Below, piece after piece: positions 23,685 to 32,107 of a stretch of 33,852 nucleotides of DNA. The position numbers and the translations under genes were made by a program. The notes under the pieces are model-generated. The model was not told where the DNA came from. It saw only the letters and a program-made list of their open reading frames with translations, and ran no database searches. This DNA comes from Desulfobacteraceae bacterium (lineage in GTDB: Bacteria; Desulfobacterota; Desulfobacteria; Desulfobacterales; Desulfosalsimonadaceae), in the NCBI GenBank assembly GCA_011389515.1, contig JAABUA010000034.1, forward strand, positions 1 through 33,852, given 5' to 3'. Each line of letters begins with the position of its first letter. The first letter of the stretch is position 1.

Positions 23685-24281
23685 TCAATGCCGGTTCTGT
23701 ATCGCCTTTTTGAGCAAGCGCGCGATTTCATATTCACAGGCCGGACAAAAACGCATGGGCAGTAAATCAAGCTGCTCCAGTTGCTTGCTGAAACGCATGA
23801 GGCAGCCAGGTTCCCGGCAGTGCTCCAGGCCAAGCAGGTGCCCGGCTTCGTGGATGGCGATTTTAGCGCCCCTTTCATAATAGACCTGCCGGTCGATGTG
23901 GTGCAGGCGATGCAGGGAGATGACGGCGGTGTGCCCGCCCAATTGAGATTCGCCATACACATAGGTCAGGATGGGGATGCAGAGGTCTCGCTGGATGACG
24001 CCCATGCGAAAAAGCGCACCTTCCTTTTCACGACAGAGGTCATCAAGAACTTTCACGGCATCGAACTGGTAGCGGGTAGGGATAAAAGCCTCTTCCGGGT
24101 GGTCTCGAAAGGGGCGGATGCAAGTCCGAAGGCCGACCACGGCCTGGAGGTTGGCAGCCAATACCGAAAGGGCCAACGGGTCGATTTCTTCTCCGTATGG
24201 AATCAGGTCCAGCAGGGTCTCGGCGGCGATATCGGCTGTAGGGGAATCCACATGCAACCCTTGATTATGCAAGCGGTGCAA
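23685..24281 (-). CDS. amzA: Archaemetzincin (zinc metalloprotease)
   Basis: This 198-aa protein carries the archaemetzincin signature in full: HEAGHLLGLEH (H144, E145, H148, H154) followed directly by C155, then C160 and M162 of the CLM Met-turn, and the C-terminal CPAC pair (C179, C182) that supports a second zinc. The family is common in archaea and scattered in bacteria; substrates are unknown. There is no signal peptide, so it is probably cytoplasmic. The start is 4 bp after the stop of the NtrC-type regulator, implying an operon with it and its kinase. Confidence 0.92.
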   Translation of the reverse strand: MHRLHNQGLHVDSPTADIAAETLLDLIPYGEEIDPLALSVLAANLQAVVGLRTCIRPFRDHPEEAFIPTRYQFDAVKVLDDLCREKEGALFRMGVIQRDLCIPILTYVYGESQLGGHTAVISLHRLHHIDRQVYYERGAKIAIHEAGHLLGLEHCREPGCLMRFSKQLEQLDLLPMRFCPACEYEIARLLKKAIQNRH

Positions 24282-24285
24282 ACGG

Positions 24286-25641
24286 TCAGGGCCGTTTGAT
24301 GTTAAAGCGTTTCATCTTCCTGGAGAGGGTGACCCGGTCGATGTCGAGCATTTTCGCCGCCTGGGTAATACTCCAGTCACAGCTTTCCAAGACGTTTTGA
24401 AGGTGCTGGATCTCCGCCTCCTTAAGGGTGGCGGCGGGGCCGGACCGGGTGCCGCCCCCGTAAACTTTGAGAAAAGATAGTTCATCGGCGCCGATCATTC
24501 GCCCGCGAGCGATCACCACTACCCTCTCGATCACATTGCGCAGCTCGCGTACGTTTCCTGGCCAGCTATACCCCATAAGGATTTCCACCGCCCGGGGGGT
24601 CAGCCCTTCCACCGGTTTGCCAGTTTCCTGGGCGTACTTTTGCAAAAAGAAATCGGCAAGCACTGGCACATCTTCCAGCCGCTCACGCAGGGGCGGAATA
24701 TGGATGGTCAAAACGTTTATGCGGTAAAAAAAATCTTCACGGAACTGTTCTTCACGCATCAACTGGTTCAAGTCCTTGTGCGTGGCGCTGACCAGGCGGA
24801 AATCGACATCAATAGGCTGGTTGCCGCCAAGCCGGCAAAGCTTTTTCTCTTCGAGTACCCGAAGCAGGTTGACCTGCATCTTAGGGGATATCTCCCCGAT
24901 CTCATCGAGAAAAAGGGTGCCGGTGCCGGCCATCTCCAGACGGCCGCGGCGCGCCTTGACAGCGCCGGTAAAAGCGCCCCTTTCGTGGCCGAACAATTCG
25001 CTCTCCAGAAGTGTTTCCGACTGGGCGCCGCAGTTGATGGCCACGAACGGGCCCTGGGCCTGCTCGCTGCGCATGTGAATGGCCAAAGCCAAAAGGTCCT
25101 TGCCCGTTCCGGTTTCACCGGTGATAAGCACCGGCGCGCTGGTTGGGGCCACCTCCTCGATTTCGTTAAGTACCAGGCGAAGGGCCTCGGATTGGCCCAC
25201 GATACCGCCCCAAGACGCCTGCCGGGACGTGTCCCACTGGTCGACGACCGGTACCTCGGCCTGCTGTATGGTTTTTGCCGCAGCCACCCGCTCCATGAGC
25301 AGGGAAAGCTCCTCGGGGTCAAAGGGCTTGCACAGGTAGTCGATGGCGCCCCGCTTCATTGCCTCCACGGCGCTCTGGATTGATCCGTGGGCGGTAATCA
25401 TGATGATCGCCGCGTCGGGCTGGCGCCTTTTGATTTCCGCCACCAGCTGCAAACCGTCCATGCCCGGCATTTTGAAATCAACCAGGTACAGGTCGTAGTG
25501 CTTCTTTTCCAACCGGTTCAGCGCTTCCTGGCCCGAGGAGGCCGTTTCAACGCTGTAGCCCTCCTTGGTCAACCAGGCGGACAATGCCACGCAAATGGTT
25601 TCTTCATCATCGACCACCATGATGTGCATCGAGCGCGTCAT
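24286..25641 (-). CDS. NtrC-family sigma-54-dependent response regulator
   Basis: This 451-aa regulator has a receiver domain (D11, D12, phospho-acceptor D55, T83, K105), an AAA+ domain with Walker A GETGTGKD (174-181), the sigma-54 contact loop GAFTGA (221-226) and Walker B LFLDEIGE, and a C-terminal Fis-type HTH (ITQAAKMLDIDRVTLSRKMKR). I choose the ATG at 25641 because AGGAGG precedes it at ideal spacing; a longer frame would overlap the kinase end. It lies 8 bp after the kinase gene. The sigma-54 promoter at 22578 is its most obvious target in the window. Confidence 0.96.
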   Translation of the reverse strand: MTRSMHIMVVDDEETICVALSAWLTKEGYSVETASSGQEALNRLEKKHYDLYLVDFKMPGMDGLQLVAEIKRRQPDAAIIMITAHGSIQSAVEAMKRGAIDYLCKPFDPEELSLLMERVAAAKTIQQAEVPVVDQWDTSRQASWGGIVGQSEALRLVLNEIEEVAPTSAPVLITGETGTGKDLLALAIHMRSEQAQGPFVAINCGAQSETLLESELFGHERGAFTGAVKARRGRLEMAGTGTLFLDEIGEISPKMQVNLLRVLEEKKLCRLGGNQPIDVDFRLVSATHKDLNQLMREEQFREDFFYRINVLTIHIPPLRERLEDVPVLADFFLQKYAQETGKPVEGLTPRAVEILMGYSWPGNVRELRNVIERVVVIARGRMIGADELSFLKVYGGGTRSGPAATLKEAEIQHLQNVLESCDWSITQAAKMLDIDRVTLSRKMKRFNIKRP

Positions 25642-25649
25642 GCAACCTC

Positions 25650-27266
25650 CTATCCTTCCTGGGGTCCATCCATGAAAGATTTTTTGTTTTCTCCCGGTGC
25701 GTATATGGCCCAAAAAGCCTGCCTTGACTGGCCGCCCCCTAATTTCGTACGTTCCACAGGCAGAATGATTTTGAAAACCGTGCCTTTGCCCGGCTCACTA
25801 TTGACCTCAATGGTGCCCTGGTGCTCCCGGATAATGCCATACACCATGGAAAGGCCCAGGCCGACCCCGCTCCCTTTGAGCTTGGTCGAATAAAAGGGGT
25901 CGAAAATACGGGTCAACTCATCTGGCGCAATGCCCTGGCCGGTATCGGCAATGGTCAGGCAAATTTCTTTATCCCCTGGCCCACGGCTGCCGGTGATGGT
26001 CATGCGCCCGCCGCTGGGCATCGATTCAATGGCGTTGAAAATCAGGTTCATCAGGCATTGCTGCATCAGCGCGTAGTCGCCCCAGGCGGTGAAAGGCGGG
26101 TCGGGCAAGTCCAGTTTTGTCTCCACCTGGGCCATGTTCAATTGGTGCGCAGTGAGCATCAGGATGGTCTGCAACATTTCGATCAAGTCGACTTCAGTAG
26201 GCTCAATGCTCTTTTGCCGGGCAAAGCTAAGCAGGTTTTTTACGATTTCACCGCAGCGCATGGCTTCCTTGATGGACAGGTCCAGATAGCGGGTGAACCC
26301 GGACAGTCCCTCCGGGGGGAGCGTGCCCTCTTGAATGTGGGACGAAACCAACTTGTTGAAGGTGATAATGCTGGAAATGGGGTTGTTGATCTCGTGGCAC
26401 ACCGATGCGACCAACCGGCCCAAAGAGGCCAGCCGGTCTTCCTGGACCACCCGCGTAATGTCTTCCTGGATTGCCTTGGCGCGTCGCTCGACGCGGGTGC
26501 GCAACTCTTCGCTGATATCCCGGATCACCTCCACTACCTGCACAATTTCGCCCAGCTGGTTGAACAACGGGTAGCTGGTCACATGGCAGGTACGGGTTTC
26601 TCCGCTGTCGACGGCAATTTCATGTACGGAACGGGCCGGCCGCCGGGTTCTGAAAGTTTCCTGGACAGGGCAGGTCCGGTCACTGCCGCTACAGGGACCC
26701 AAGGAACCGTGCAGTACTTCAAAGCAATATTTACCGACCGCGGCTTCCCGCCTTTTACCCGTCTTGATAAGCGGAAAACTATTGCATTTGATGATCCGGA
26801 AATCCTGATCAAGCACCATCACGCTGTCCGGCGAGGCCTCAAGCATGGCCGAGGCAAAGGAAGTGGCCAGGCTGATTTCCGATTCTTTTCTGGCCACCAT
26901 CTCATACTGCTGCGCAATGTCAAAGAACAGCATGGAGGTTTGCAGATCCAAAACACCCAAGGATGCGCGTTTGCGGCTGACCAGATCCATCAGGATTTTG
27001 GCATCGCCGGTCATCTCCATAATCAGATCCAACGATTCCATGGAAAGCAGCTCAAGGTAGTCATCGCAAATGTGGATGCCGGCTTCCCCGGCAAATTTCA
27101 GGCACGAGGTGGATCGGGTGGTGGGTGCCAACACCACCAGCTTGAGGCGCAGCCGGGTGGGCTTAACCGATTCAAGCAGCCGTAAGATGGAAAGGCAGCG
27201 GCTGCCTTTGGCCACAACGCCTACCCTGAGCAGCAGACAATGATCGATGCCGTTTCCGGATCCCAT
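25650..27266 (-). CDS. Sensor histidine kinase with an N-terminal Rossmann-like domain and a PAS domain
   Basis: This 538-aa kinase lacks membrane segments. Residues 10-110 look like a nucleotide-binding Rossmann-type domain (RVGVVAKGSRCLSILRLLE, KLVVLAPTT, AGIHICDDYLELL, DLIMEMTGDA), similar in rhythm to NAD(P)-binding domains of homoserine/aspartate dehydrogenases. A PAS domain (about 136-255) with C181, C192 and C199 follows, then HisKA with H291 (SVCHEINNP) and HATPase (NAIESM, DTGQGI, GVGLGLSMVYG). ATG 27266 has GGAGG; a GTG four codons upstream is less likely. It is the first gene of a kinase-regulator-protease operon and may sense a metabolite or redox state. Confidence 0.9.
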   Translation of the reverse strand: MGSGNGIDHCLLLRVGVVAKGSRCLSILRLLESVKPTRLRLKLVVLAPTTRSTSCLKFAGEAGIHICDDYLELLSMESLDLIMEMTGDAKILMDLVSRKRASLGVLDLQTSMLFFDIAQQYEMVARKESEISLATSFASAMLEASPDSVMVLDQDFRIIKCNSFPLIKTGKRREAAVGKYCFEVLHGSLGPCSGSDRTCPVQETFRTRRPARSVHEIAVDSGETRTCHVTSYPLFNQLGEIVQVVEVIRDISEELRTRVERRAKAIQEDITRVVQEDRLASLGRLVASVCHEINNPISSIITFNKLVSSHIQEGTLPPEGLSGFTRYLDLSIKEAMRCGEIVKNLLSFARQKSIEPTEVDLIEMLQTILMLTAHQLNMAQVETKLDLPDPPFTAWGDYALMQQCLMNLIFNAIESMPSGGRMTITGSRGPGDKEICLTIADTGQGIAPDELTRIFDPFYSTKLKGSGVGLGLSMVYGIIREHQGTIEVNSEPGKGTVFKIILPVERTKLGGGQSRQAFWAIYAPGENKKSFMDGPQEG

Positions 27267-27347
27267 GCTTACCTCCACGCATCTCGCAGCCGAAAATGCA
27301 TTTTTTTTACGTGAAAAAAAACGATAACAATTTGTTTTTATGACTTT

Positions 27348-27376
27348 ATTCTAATTCATACCACTTTTTGTGTCAA
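27348..27376 (-). promoter_or_regulatory. Sigma-70-like promoter for the kinase/regulator/archaemetzincin operon
   Basis: On the minus strand, TTGACA (27376-27371), a 17-bp spacer and TAGAAT (27353-27348) form a near-consensus promoter about 82 bp upstream of the kinase ATG. Confidence 0.65.
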
Positions 27377-27416
27377 TATTTTTTATGCCCACCGGCCGCC
27401 CTCGCAACCAATAAAT

Positions 27417-27595
27417 CTATAATACCTATATTATATATAAAAAAGAAAACCTGTTCTGCCTTTCAACTATAACACTATTTGTACGATTACGTTTATAAAA
27501 TATATCCTTTGTGGCATTTTAAAAAAGGGTATCTTCTTTGCCCCTTTTTTTCTTGACATAAGAATAAACTATAATTACTATAATAACTAAAAAGA
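27417..27595. promoter_or_regulatory. Divergent AT-rich regulatory region with CTATAA direct repeats and a promoter for copy 2
   Basis: CTATAA-type motifs recur with about 9-bp spacing at 27417/27426, 27467/27475 and 27569/27578, the last followed by CTAAAAAG at 27587. A plus-strand promoter TTGACA (27553-27558), a 17-bp spacer and TACTAT (27576-27581) overlaps the last pair. The arrangement parallels the region before the copy 1 regulator, suggesting an operator for the HTH-receiver proteins. No gene is seen between 27279 and 27626. Confidence 0.5.
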
Positions 27596-27626
27596 TAACC
27601 TCTCTTTGACTTTTAAGGAGGCCGGC

Positions 27627-28202
27627 ATGGAAAACGTCTTCACCGTGTTTACCGCAAGCAAGTATTGCAATGTTTCCTCCAAGACCATTATCAACTGGAT
27701 TGACGCGGGGCACATCAAGGCGTACCGGACGTTGGGGGGGCATCGACGGATCAATCGGAAGGACTTGGAAACATTCATGGAAAGGCAGGGTATCCCGATT
27801 CCCGAAACCGTCGTGGAGGACAACCGGAAAAAAATCCTGGTGGTCGACGATGACCCCATCATTGTTGAAAGCATTGTCCAGTCCCTCGAGGAAGATGAAC
27901 ACGACTACGATGTCATTTCCGCGGCGGACGGCTTCGAGGCGGGGCTCCAGGTCAATCATTTCAAGCCCCATATCCTGATTCTCGACATCATGATGCCTGA
28001 CATCAAGGGATACGATGTTTGTCAGAAAATCAAATCGGCGCCTGAAACAAAAGATACAAAAATTATCGTTTTGTCAGCCTACCTGGATGAAGATAAATTC
28101 GCACGCATGAAGGAATGCGGTGCCGACGCCTGTTTCTTCAAGCCGCTCCCCCTGCCCCAGTTAAAAATGGAAGTGGAGCGAATGTTAGGCCTCAAGGAAT
28201 AG
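27627..28202 (+). CDS. HTH (BldC/excisionase-like)-receiver transcription regulator, copy 2
   Basis: This 191-aa paralogue of the 12881 gene is nearly collinear. The HTH domain is at 5-52 (TASKYCNVSSKTIINW, GGHRRI) and the receiver at 66-190, with D74-D76, D120, S150 and K172. The HTH and the receiver core (DGFEAGLQV, LDIMMPDIKG, IIVLSAYLDEDKF) are almost unchanged between copies, while the linker differs. The start is ATG 27627 after AAGGAGG; an upstream TTG would include the ribosome site. It precedes a MetF-like paralogue, so the pair was duplicated as a unit. It may cross-regulate with copy 1. Confidence 0.88.
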   Translation: MENVFTVFTASKYCNVSSKTIINWIDAGHIKAYRTLGGHRRINRKDLETFMERQGIPIPETVVEDNRKKILVVDDDPIIVESIVQSLEEDEHDYDVISAADGFEAGLQVNHFKPHILILDIMMPDIKGYDVCQKIKSAPETKDTKIIVLSAYLDEDKFARMKECGADACFFKPLPLPQLKMEVERMLGLKE

Positions 28203-28246
28203 CCGTCTGCCGGGAAACTGGAAATCAACCAGCAAGGAGGTCACCC

Positions 28247-29122
28247 ATGAAACTCAGGGACGCACTGAATAAAAAACAATTTGTTGTAACAACCGAAGTC
28301 CAGGCTCCGATCGAGCAGGAAGCCGACGAGATGATCAAAAGCCTCAGCAAAATCCGGGGCCGCGTGGACGGCGTATCCTTGTCCGAGGCCGAACTCCAGG
28401 GGGTCGTGGGTGACAGCATAAAAACCTGCGAAATATTAACACAAAATCGATTCGAGTCGATCTACCAGACCACCACCCGGGACAAAAGCCGCATCCAGCT
28501 CCAAAAGGACCTCGTGTCTGCCAGCCAGGCCGGCATCGACAACCTGCTGGTGTTTACCGAAGACTACCGGATTACGGGAGACAGCCTCCAGGAAATGATG
28601 TTTTTTCATGTGGACGCCGGAAAACTCCAGTCGGTCATCGAGCATATCCGGGACGGGCGAACGGTGGACGGACAGGAAATAAAAGCAAAAGCGGATTTTC
28701 TCATCGGCTCCGGCGTTGAGTCCAAGTGGGGCAAGAACGTGCCGGACCTGGAACTCCGCGAGATGGAAACCATGACGAATATGGGCGCCGGCTACTTCCT
28801 GACGACACCCGTATTTGACCTGGAAGGGTTTCAAAAGTTTCTGAGCCGAACCAATACCTTCGGCGTTCCGGTCATCGCCGAAATCCTCATTCTGAGAACC
28901 GCGGGCATGGCCCGTTTCCTGAACCGCCACCTCAAAAGCGGGATGGTCCCGGAATGGGTCATTCAAAAACTGGCCACTGCGCATGACAAGGAAAAGGCAA
29001 GCATCGAACTTTTTGCCGATACCGTCAAAGGCCTCAAGCAGCTATGCGACGGCGTCCATATCATAACGATCGGCGGGGAGGAAAAACTCAAGCAATACCT
29101 TGACGCGGCCAAACTCAAATAA
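28247..29122 (+). CDS. MetF-like (methylenetetrahydrofolate reductase superfamily) protein, copy 2
   Basis: This 291-aa protein is very similar to the 13468 gene over its whole length (GRVDGVSL, YQTTTRDKSRIQLQKDL, LLVFTEDYRITGDSLQ, GYFLTTPVFDL, ILRTAGMARFLNRH). It shares the same departures from true MetF: no PPRG after E17, and FLTTP in place of FIQTQ. The start is ATG 28247 after AAGGAGG; the longer frame from 28115 reads through the end of the regulator gene. Unlike copy 1 it is not followed by hdr genes but by a separate NuoG/E/F-type operon about 290 bp on. Function unknown; a folate- or pterin-linked role is inference. Confidence 0.75.
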   Translation: MKLRDALNKKQFVVTTEVQAPIEQEADEMIKSLSKIRGRVDGVSLSEAELQGVVGDSIKTCEILTQNRFESIYQTTTRDKSRIQLQKDLVSASQAGIDNLLVFTEDYRITGDSLQEMMFFHVDAGKLQSVIEHIRDGRTVDGQEIKAKADFLIGSGVESKWGKNVPDLELREMETMTNMGAGYFLTTPVFDLEGFQKFLSRTNTFGVPVIAEILILRTAGMARFLNRHLKSGMVPEWVIQKLATAHDKEKASIELFADTVKGLKQLCDGVHIITIGGEEKLKQYLDAAKLK

Positions 29123-29206
29123 TCGTTTTCTCATTGGCCTTTTTGGATGTTCACTGTACCTGGTTACATTCTTCTACAGGCTAACAGTCAGGATGTTCCC
29201 CGCAGA

Positions 29207-29230
29207 GGGCACCGCAGCAAAAGGGTGCCC
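29207..29230 (+). terminator. Possible terminator hairpin after the MetF-like copy 2 gene
   Basis: GGGCACC (29207-29213) pairs with GGTGCCC (29224-29230) around a 10-nt loop, 85 bp after the stop codon. There is no T-run, so termination is uncertain. Confidence 0.35.
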
Positions 29231-29408
29231 CAGTTCGCGAACAGGTTACCTTGAAATCCAATACCTGCGTTACGCGCAACCCCTGATCCGAAACTTGTTA
29301 AAAACCCGCCTGATCGAGACTTTTTGTGAGCCAGCGGATCTACTGGGCGCTCATTCTTCGCGCCAGTGATCTCTGACGATGGTGACGCCAAAATAAAGGA
29401 GCCGGGAC

Positions 29409-32075
29409 GTGAAAAACATCGCTTTTTCCATCAACGGTAAAAACATTTCCACCCTGCCAGGCACTTCCATCCTTGAAGCAGCCATAAAAAACGGCTTTCG
29501 CATTCCCACCCTATGCAGCCATGCGGATCTTGCGCCGTACGGCGCCTGCCGGATCTGCCTGGTTGAAGATGAAAACACGGGACGGCTCATGGCGTCCTGC
29601 GTTACGCCGGTCGCGCCGGACATGAAAATCAATACGGATTCGCCCCGGGTGACGGCCAATCGGAAAAACATTGTCCGGCTGATGATCGCAGAGCACCCGG
29701 AATCCTGCATTGTCTGCAACAAGGGGAACCGGTGCGAACTGCGCATGATTGCCGCCCAACTGGGCGTTGCGGAAACCCGGCTGTACCGCATGCCCAACTA
29801 CAAACCCTTTGAAACCATGAACCCGTTTATTACAAGGGACCTCAGCAAGTGCATCCTTTGCGGCAAGTGCATCCGTGCGGATCATGAACTGGTCGGGGTC
29901 GGCGCCATCGACTACAGCGACCGGGGATTTGCCTCACGCCCGGTGACGCTCCATGAAAAACCCCTCGAGCAGTCGAGGTGCACCTTCTGCGGGACCTGCG
30001 TATCCATGTGCCCCACCGGCGCCCTGTCGACCCAGAACACCATTTTTACAGGCACCCCGGAAATGGAAAAAACAACGATCTGCGGTTTCTGCGGGGCGGG
30101 GTGCAGTCTTTCCATGGGTGTGTCCGGCAACCGCGTTGTCGAGGTCAATCCGTCACCGGACACCGGCACCGTAAACGGGGCGACCCTTTGTGTCAGGGGC
30201 CATTTTGCACATGATTTTCTGCTTTCTCCCGACAGATTGATCCACCCGATGATCCGGCGTACCGATGAACAGGGCATGGAGGCGCTCCAGCCCGCCGGAT
30301 TCGACGATGCGCTTTCTTCCGCCGCCGGTCACCTGGCGGATATCAAACGCCGCTACGGCCCGGAAAGCATCGGATTTATCGGTTCCGCAAAATGCACCAA
30401 CGAGGAAAACTACCTGTTTCAAAAGATTGCACGGGTCATTTTCGGCACCAACAATATAACAAGTCTCGGCAGCACAGGCAGTCAGGCCCTACTGCGAAAA
30501 GCGGCCGAAAGAACAATGGGCGACTGCAGGGTCAGCCCGCTTTCCGATCTTGAAAACGCAGAGGCCATCGTCACGGTTCTGACGGATCCGGATCATACGG
30601 TCCCCGTTGCGGGATACCACATTAAAAGAGCGGTAAAAAAAGGGGCCCAACTTGTCGTCATCGATCCGCACCGAAGCGATCTCGCTGCATTCGGCGGCTT
30701 TTGGCTTCATCCGGAAAACAGCGGCAGCAGCAAAGCGTTCGCCTTTAACGCCGTCAATGCTATAACCGCCCACTTGATCGCCGATGATGCCATGGATCAT
30801 GATTTTGTAAAAAGCCGGATCGAAGACCCCCTCGGCTGGATGGACGCCATGGCCGATACCGACCCGGAAGCGCTTGCCGGAAAGGCCCAGGTTTCTCCCC
30901 AGAAAATCAAAACAGCCGCTCTTCTTTTACAAAACAAAAAAATCGCGTTTGTGATTGCCGCCGACCTTCTGGAAACCCGGCACGGAAAGGAAACCCTTGA
31001 TGCCGCGATCAACCTTGCCCTTATTACCGGAAGCATCGGCACGAAAAACGCCGGCATTTTTATCCCTTCGATCGAAAACAACACTGCGGGCGCCCTGGAC
31101 ATGGGATGCGCACCCGATTTGCTCCCGGGGGGGCGCAGCATAGCAGACCCTCAGGACAGACAGGCGGTTGAGGATATGTGGGGTGCAAAAATTCCGGAAA
31201 CAGAAGGAAAAGACATTCACGGCCTTATCGAGGCAGCGGAAGTCGGTACACTGAAAGCCCTCTACATCATGGGCGAAAACCCGCTTCGCGCACTGCCCGA
31301 CCCGGAACGCGTGCGCACCGCACTAAAAAACCTCGATTTCATCGTGGTTCAGGACATCATCAAAAACCAGACGGCCGAACTCGCCCACGTTGTACTGCCG
31401 GCCGGCGCTTTTGCAGAGAAACAGGGTTCGTTCACCAATATGGAAGGCCGCATACAGAGTTTTACGGCCGTTGTGCCTCCTCCCGGCGAAGCCCTTCCGG
31501 ACTGGACCATCCTTGCCATGCTCGCACGGAAAACCGGATATCCGGAGCAGTACACGACCATTGAAAAAATACGCCAGGAAATCCGGCGGGTCGTTCCCAT
31601 GTACGGCGCCCTTGGCAGTCACCGCCAGGTGTGGATCAAACCGGCCGATTCCAGAAACTCCGGGAAAATCCCCCTTGCGCCCATTGACGACCTGAAAGTG
31701 GACGATACCGACGAAAAGTATCCTTTATCGGCCCATATCATGAACCGGCGGTGGCATTTGGGTTCCGGCACACGGACCAGCCGGTCCGCACGGATCAGTG
31801 CTTCCGGCAACATCGGTGAAGTCGAAATGGCTCCCGGGGACGCAAAGGCAATGGGCCTGACGGACGGTAACGGCAACAAGCCCATGATCAGAATTTTTTC
31901 ACCGTTCGGTGGAATCGAACGCTCGGTTGCCGTCAATCGGGCCGTGCCTGAGGGAAGCGTATTCATCCCCCAGGGATTTTCCGGAAACGATGCCATGCAC
32001 CTGGTTGATTTCAACGCCTTGAAACCGCCCGGTTCCGGCTGGCGAATCGTACCGGTTCGAATCGAAAAAATATAA
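29409..32075 (+). CDS. NuoG/FdhA-like molybdopterin oxidoreductase subunit lacking formate-dehydrogenase active-site residues
   Basis: This 888-aa protein has an N-terminal [2Fe-2S] domain (C36, C47, C50, C64), the NuoG-type His/Cys motif (H96, C100, C103, C109), a two-cluster ferredoxin domain (C148/151/154 and C191/194/197/201), and a [4Fe-4S]-molybdopterin domain (C225, C228, C232, C261) with a C-terminal dinucleotide-binding part. Two oddities are visible. The fourth Cys of the first ferredoxin motif is Asp158. The formate dehydrogenase Sec/Cys-His pair after GTNN reads Gly357-Ser358. It is probably not a formate dehydrogenase as such but an electron-wiring or altered-substrate subunit. 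GTG start with AAGGAG; the nuoE- and nuoF-like genes follow. Confidence 0.85.
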   Translation: MKNIAFSINGKNISTLPGTSILEAAIKNGFRIPTLCSHADLAPYGACRICLVEDENTGRLMASCVTPVAPDMKINTDSPRVTANRKNIVRLMIAEHPESCIVCNKGNRCELRMIAAQLGVAETRLYRMPNYKPFETMNPFITRDLSKCILCGKCIRADHELVGVGAIDYSDRGFASRPVTLHEKPLEQSRCTFCGTCVSMCPTGALSTQNTIFTGTPEMEKTTICGFCGAGCSLSMGVSGNRVVEVNPSPDTGTVNGATLCVRGHFAHDFLLSPDRLIHPMIRRTDEQGMEALQPAGFDDALSSAAGHLADIKRRYGPESIGFIGSAKCTNEENYLFQKIARVIFGTNNITSLGSTGSQALLRKAAERTMGDCRVSPLSDLENAEAIVTVLTDPDHTVPVAGYHIKRAVKKGAQLVVIDPHRSDLAAFGGFWLHPENSGSSKAFAFNAVNAITAHLIADDAMDHDFVKSRIEDPLGWMDAMADTDPEALAGKAQVSPQKIKTAALLLQNKKIAFVIAADLLETRHGKETLDAAINLALITGSIGTKNAGIFIPSIENNTAGALDMGCAPDLLPGGRSIADPQDRQAVEDMWGAKIPETEGKDIHGLIEAAEVGTLKALYIMGENPLRALPDPERVRTALKNLDFIVVQDIIKNQTAELAHVVLPAGAFAEKQGSFTNMEGRIQSFTAVVPPPGEALPDWTILAMLARKTGYPEQYTTIEKIRQEIRRVVPMYGALGSHRQVWIKPADSRNSGKIPLAPIDDLKVDDTDEKYPLSAHIMNRRWHLGSGTRTSRSARISASGNIGEVEMAPGDAKAMGLTDGNGNKPMIRIFSPFGGIERSVAVNRAVPEGSVFIPQGFSGNDAMHLVDFNALKPPGSGWRIVPVRIEKI

Positions 32076-32107
32076 CACCCCAATTGGGCTAACCAAGGAG
32101 CGCTTCA

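Noticed and set aside
25821..27185. 454-aa plus-strand ORF opposite the kinase
   Set aside because: It is an antisense shadow of a well-supported kinase; composition is unlike a real protein and no domain is seen.
27411..27600. CRISPR-like array in the AT-rich divergent region
   Set aside because: The CTATAA motifs are only 6-9 bp with no spacer structure; an operator array is the better explanation.
28115..28246. 44-residue N-terminal extension of MetF-like copy 2
   Set aside because: It overlaps the regulator gene in another frame; ATG 28247 has AAGGAGG and aligns with copy 1.
29409..32075. Third selenoprotein (formate dehydrogenase alpha subunit)
   Set aside because: No in-frame UGA occurs, and the Sec/Cys position of formate dehydrogenases aligns with Gly.
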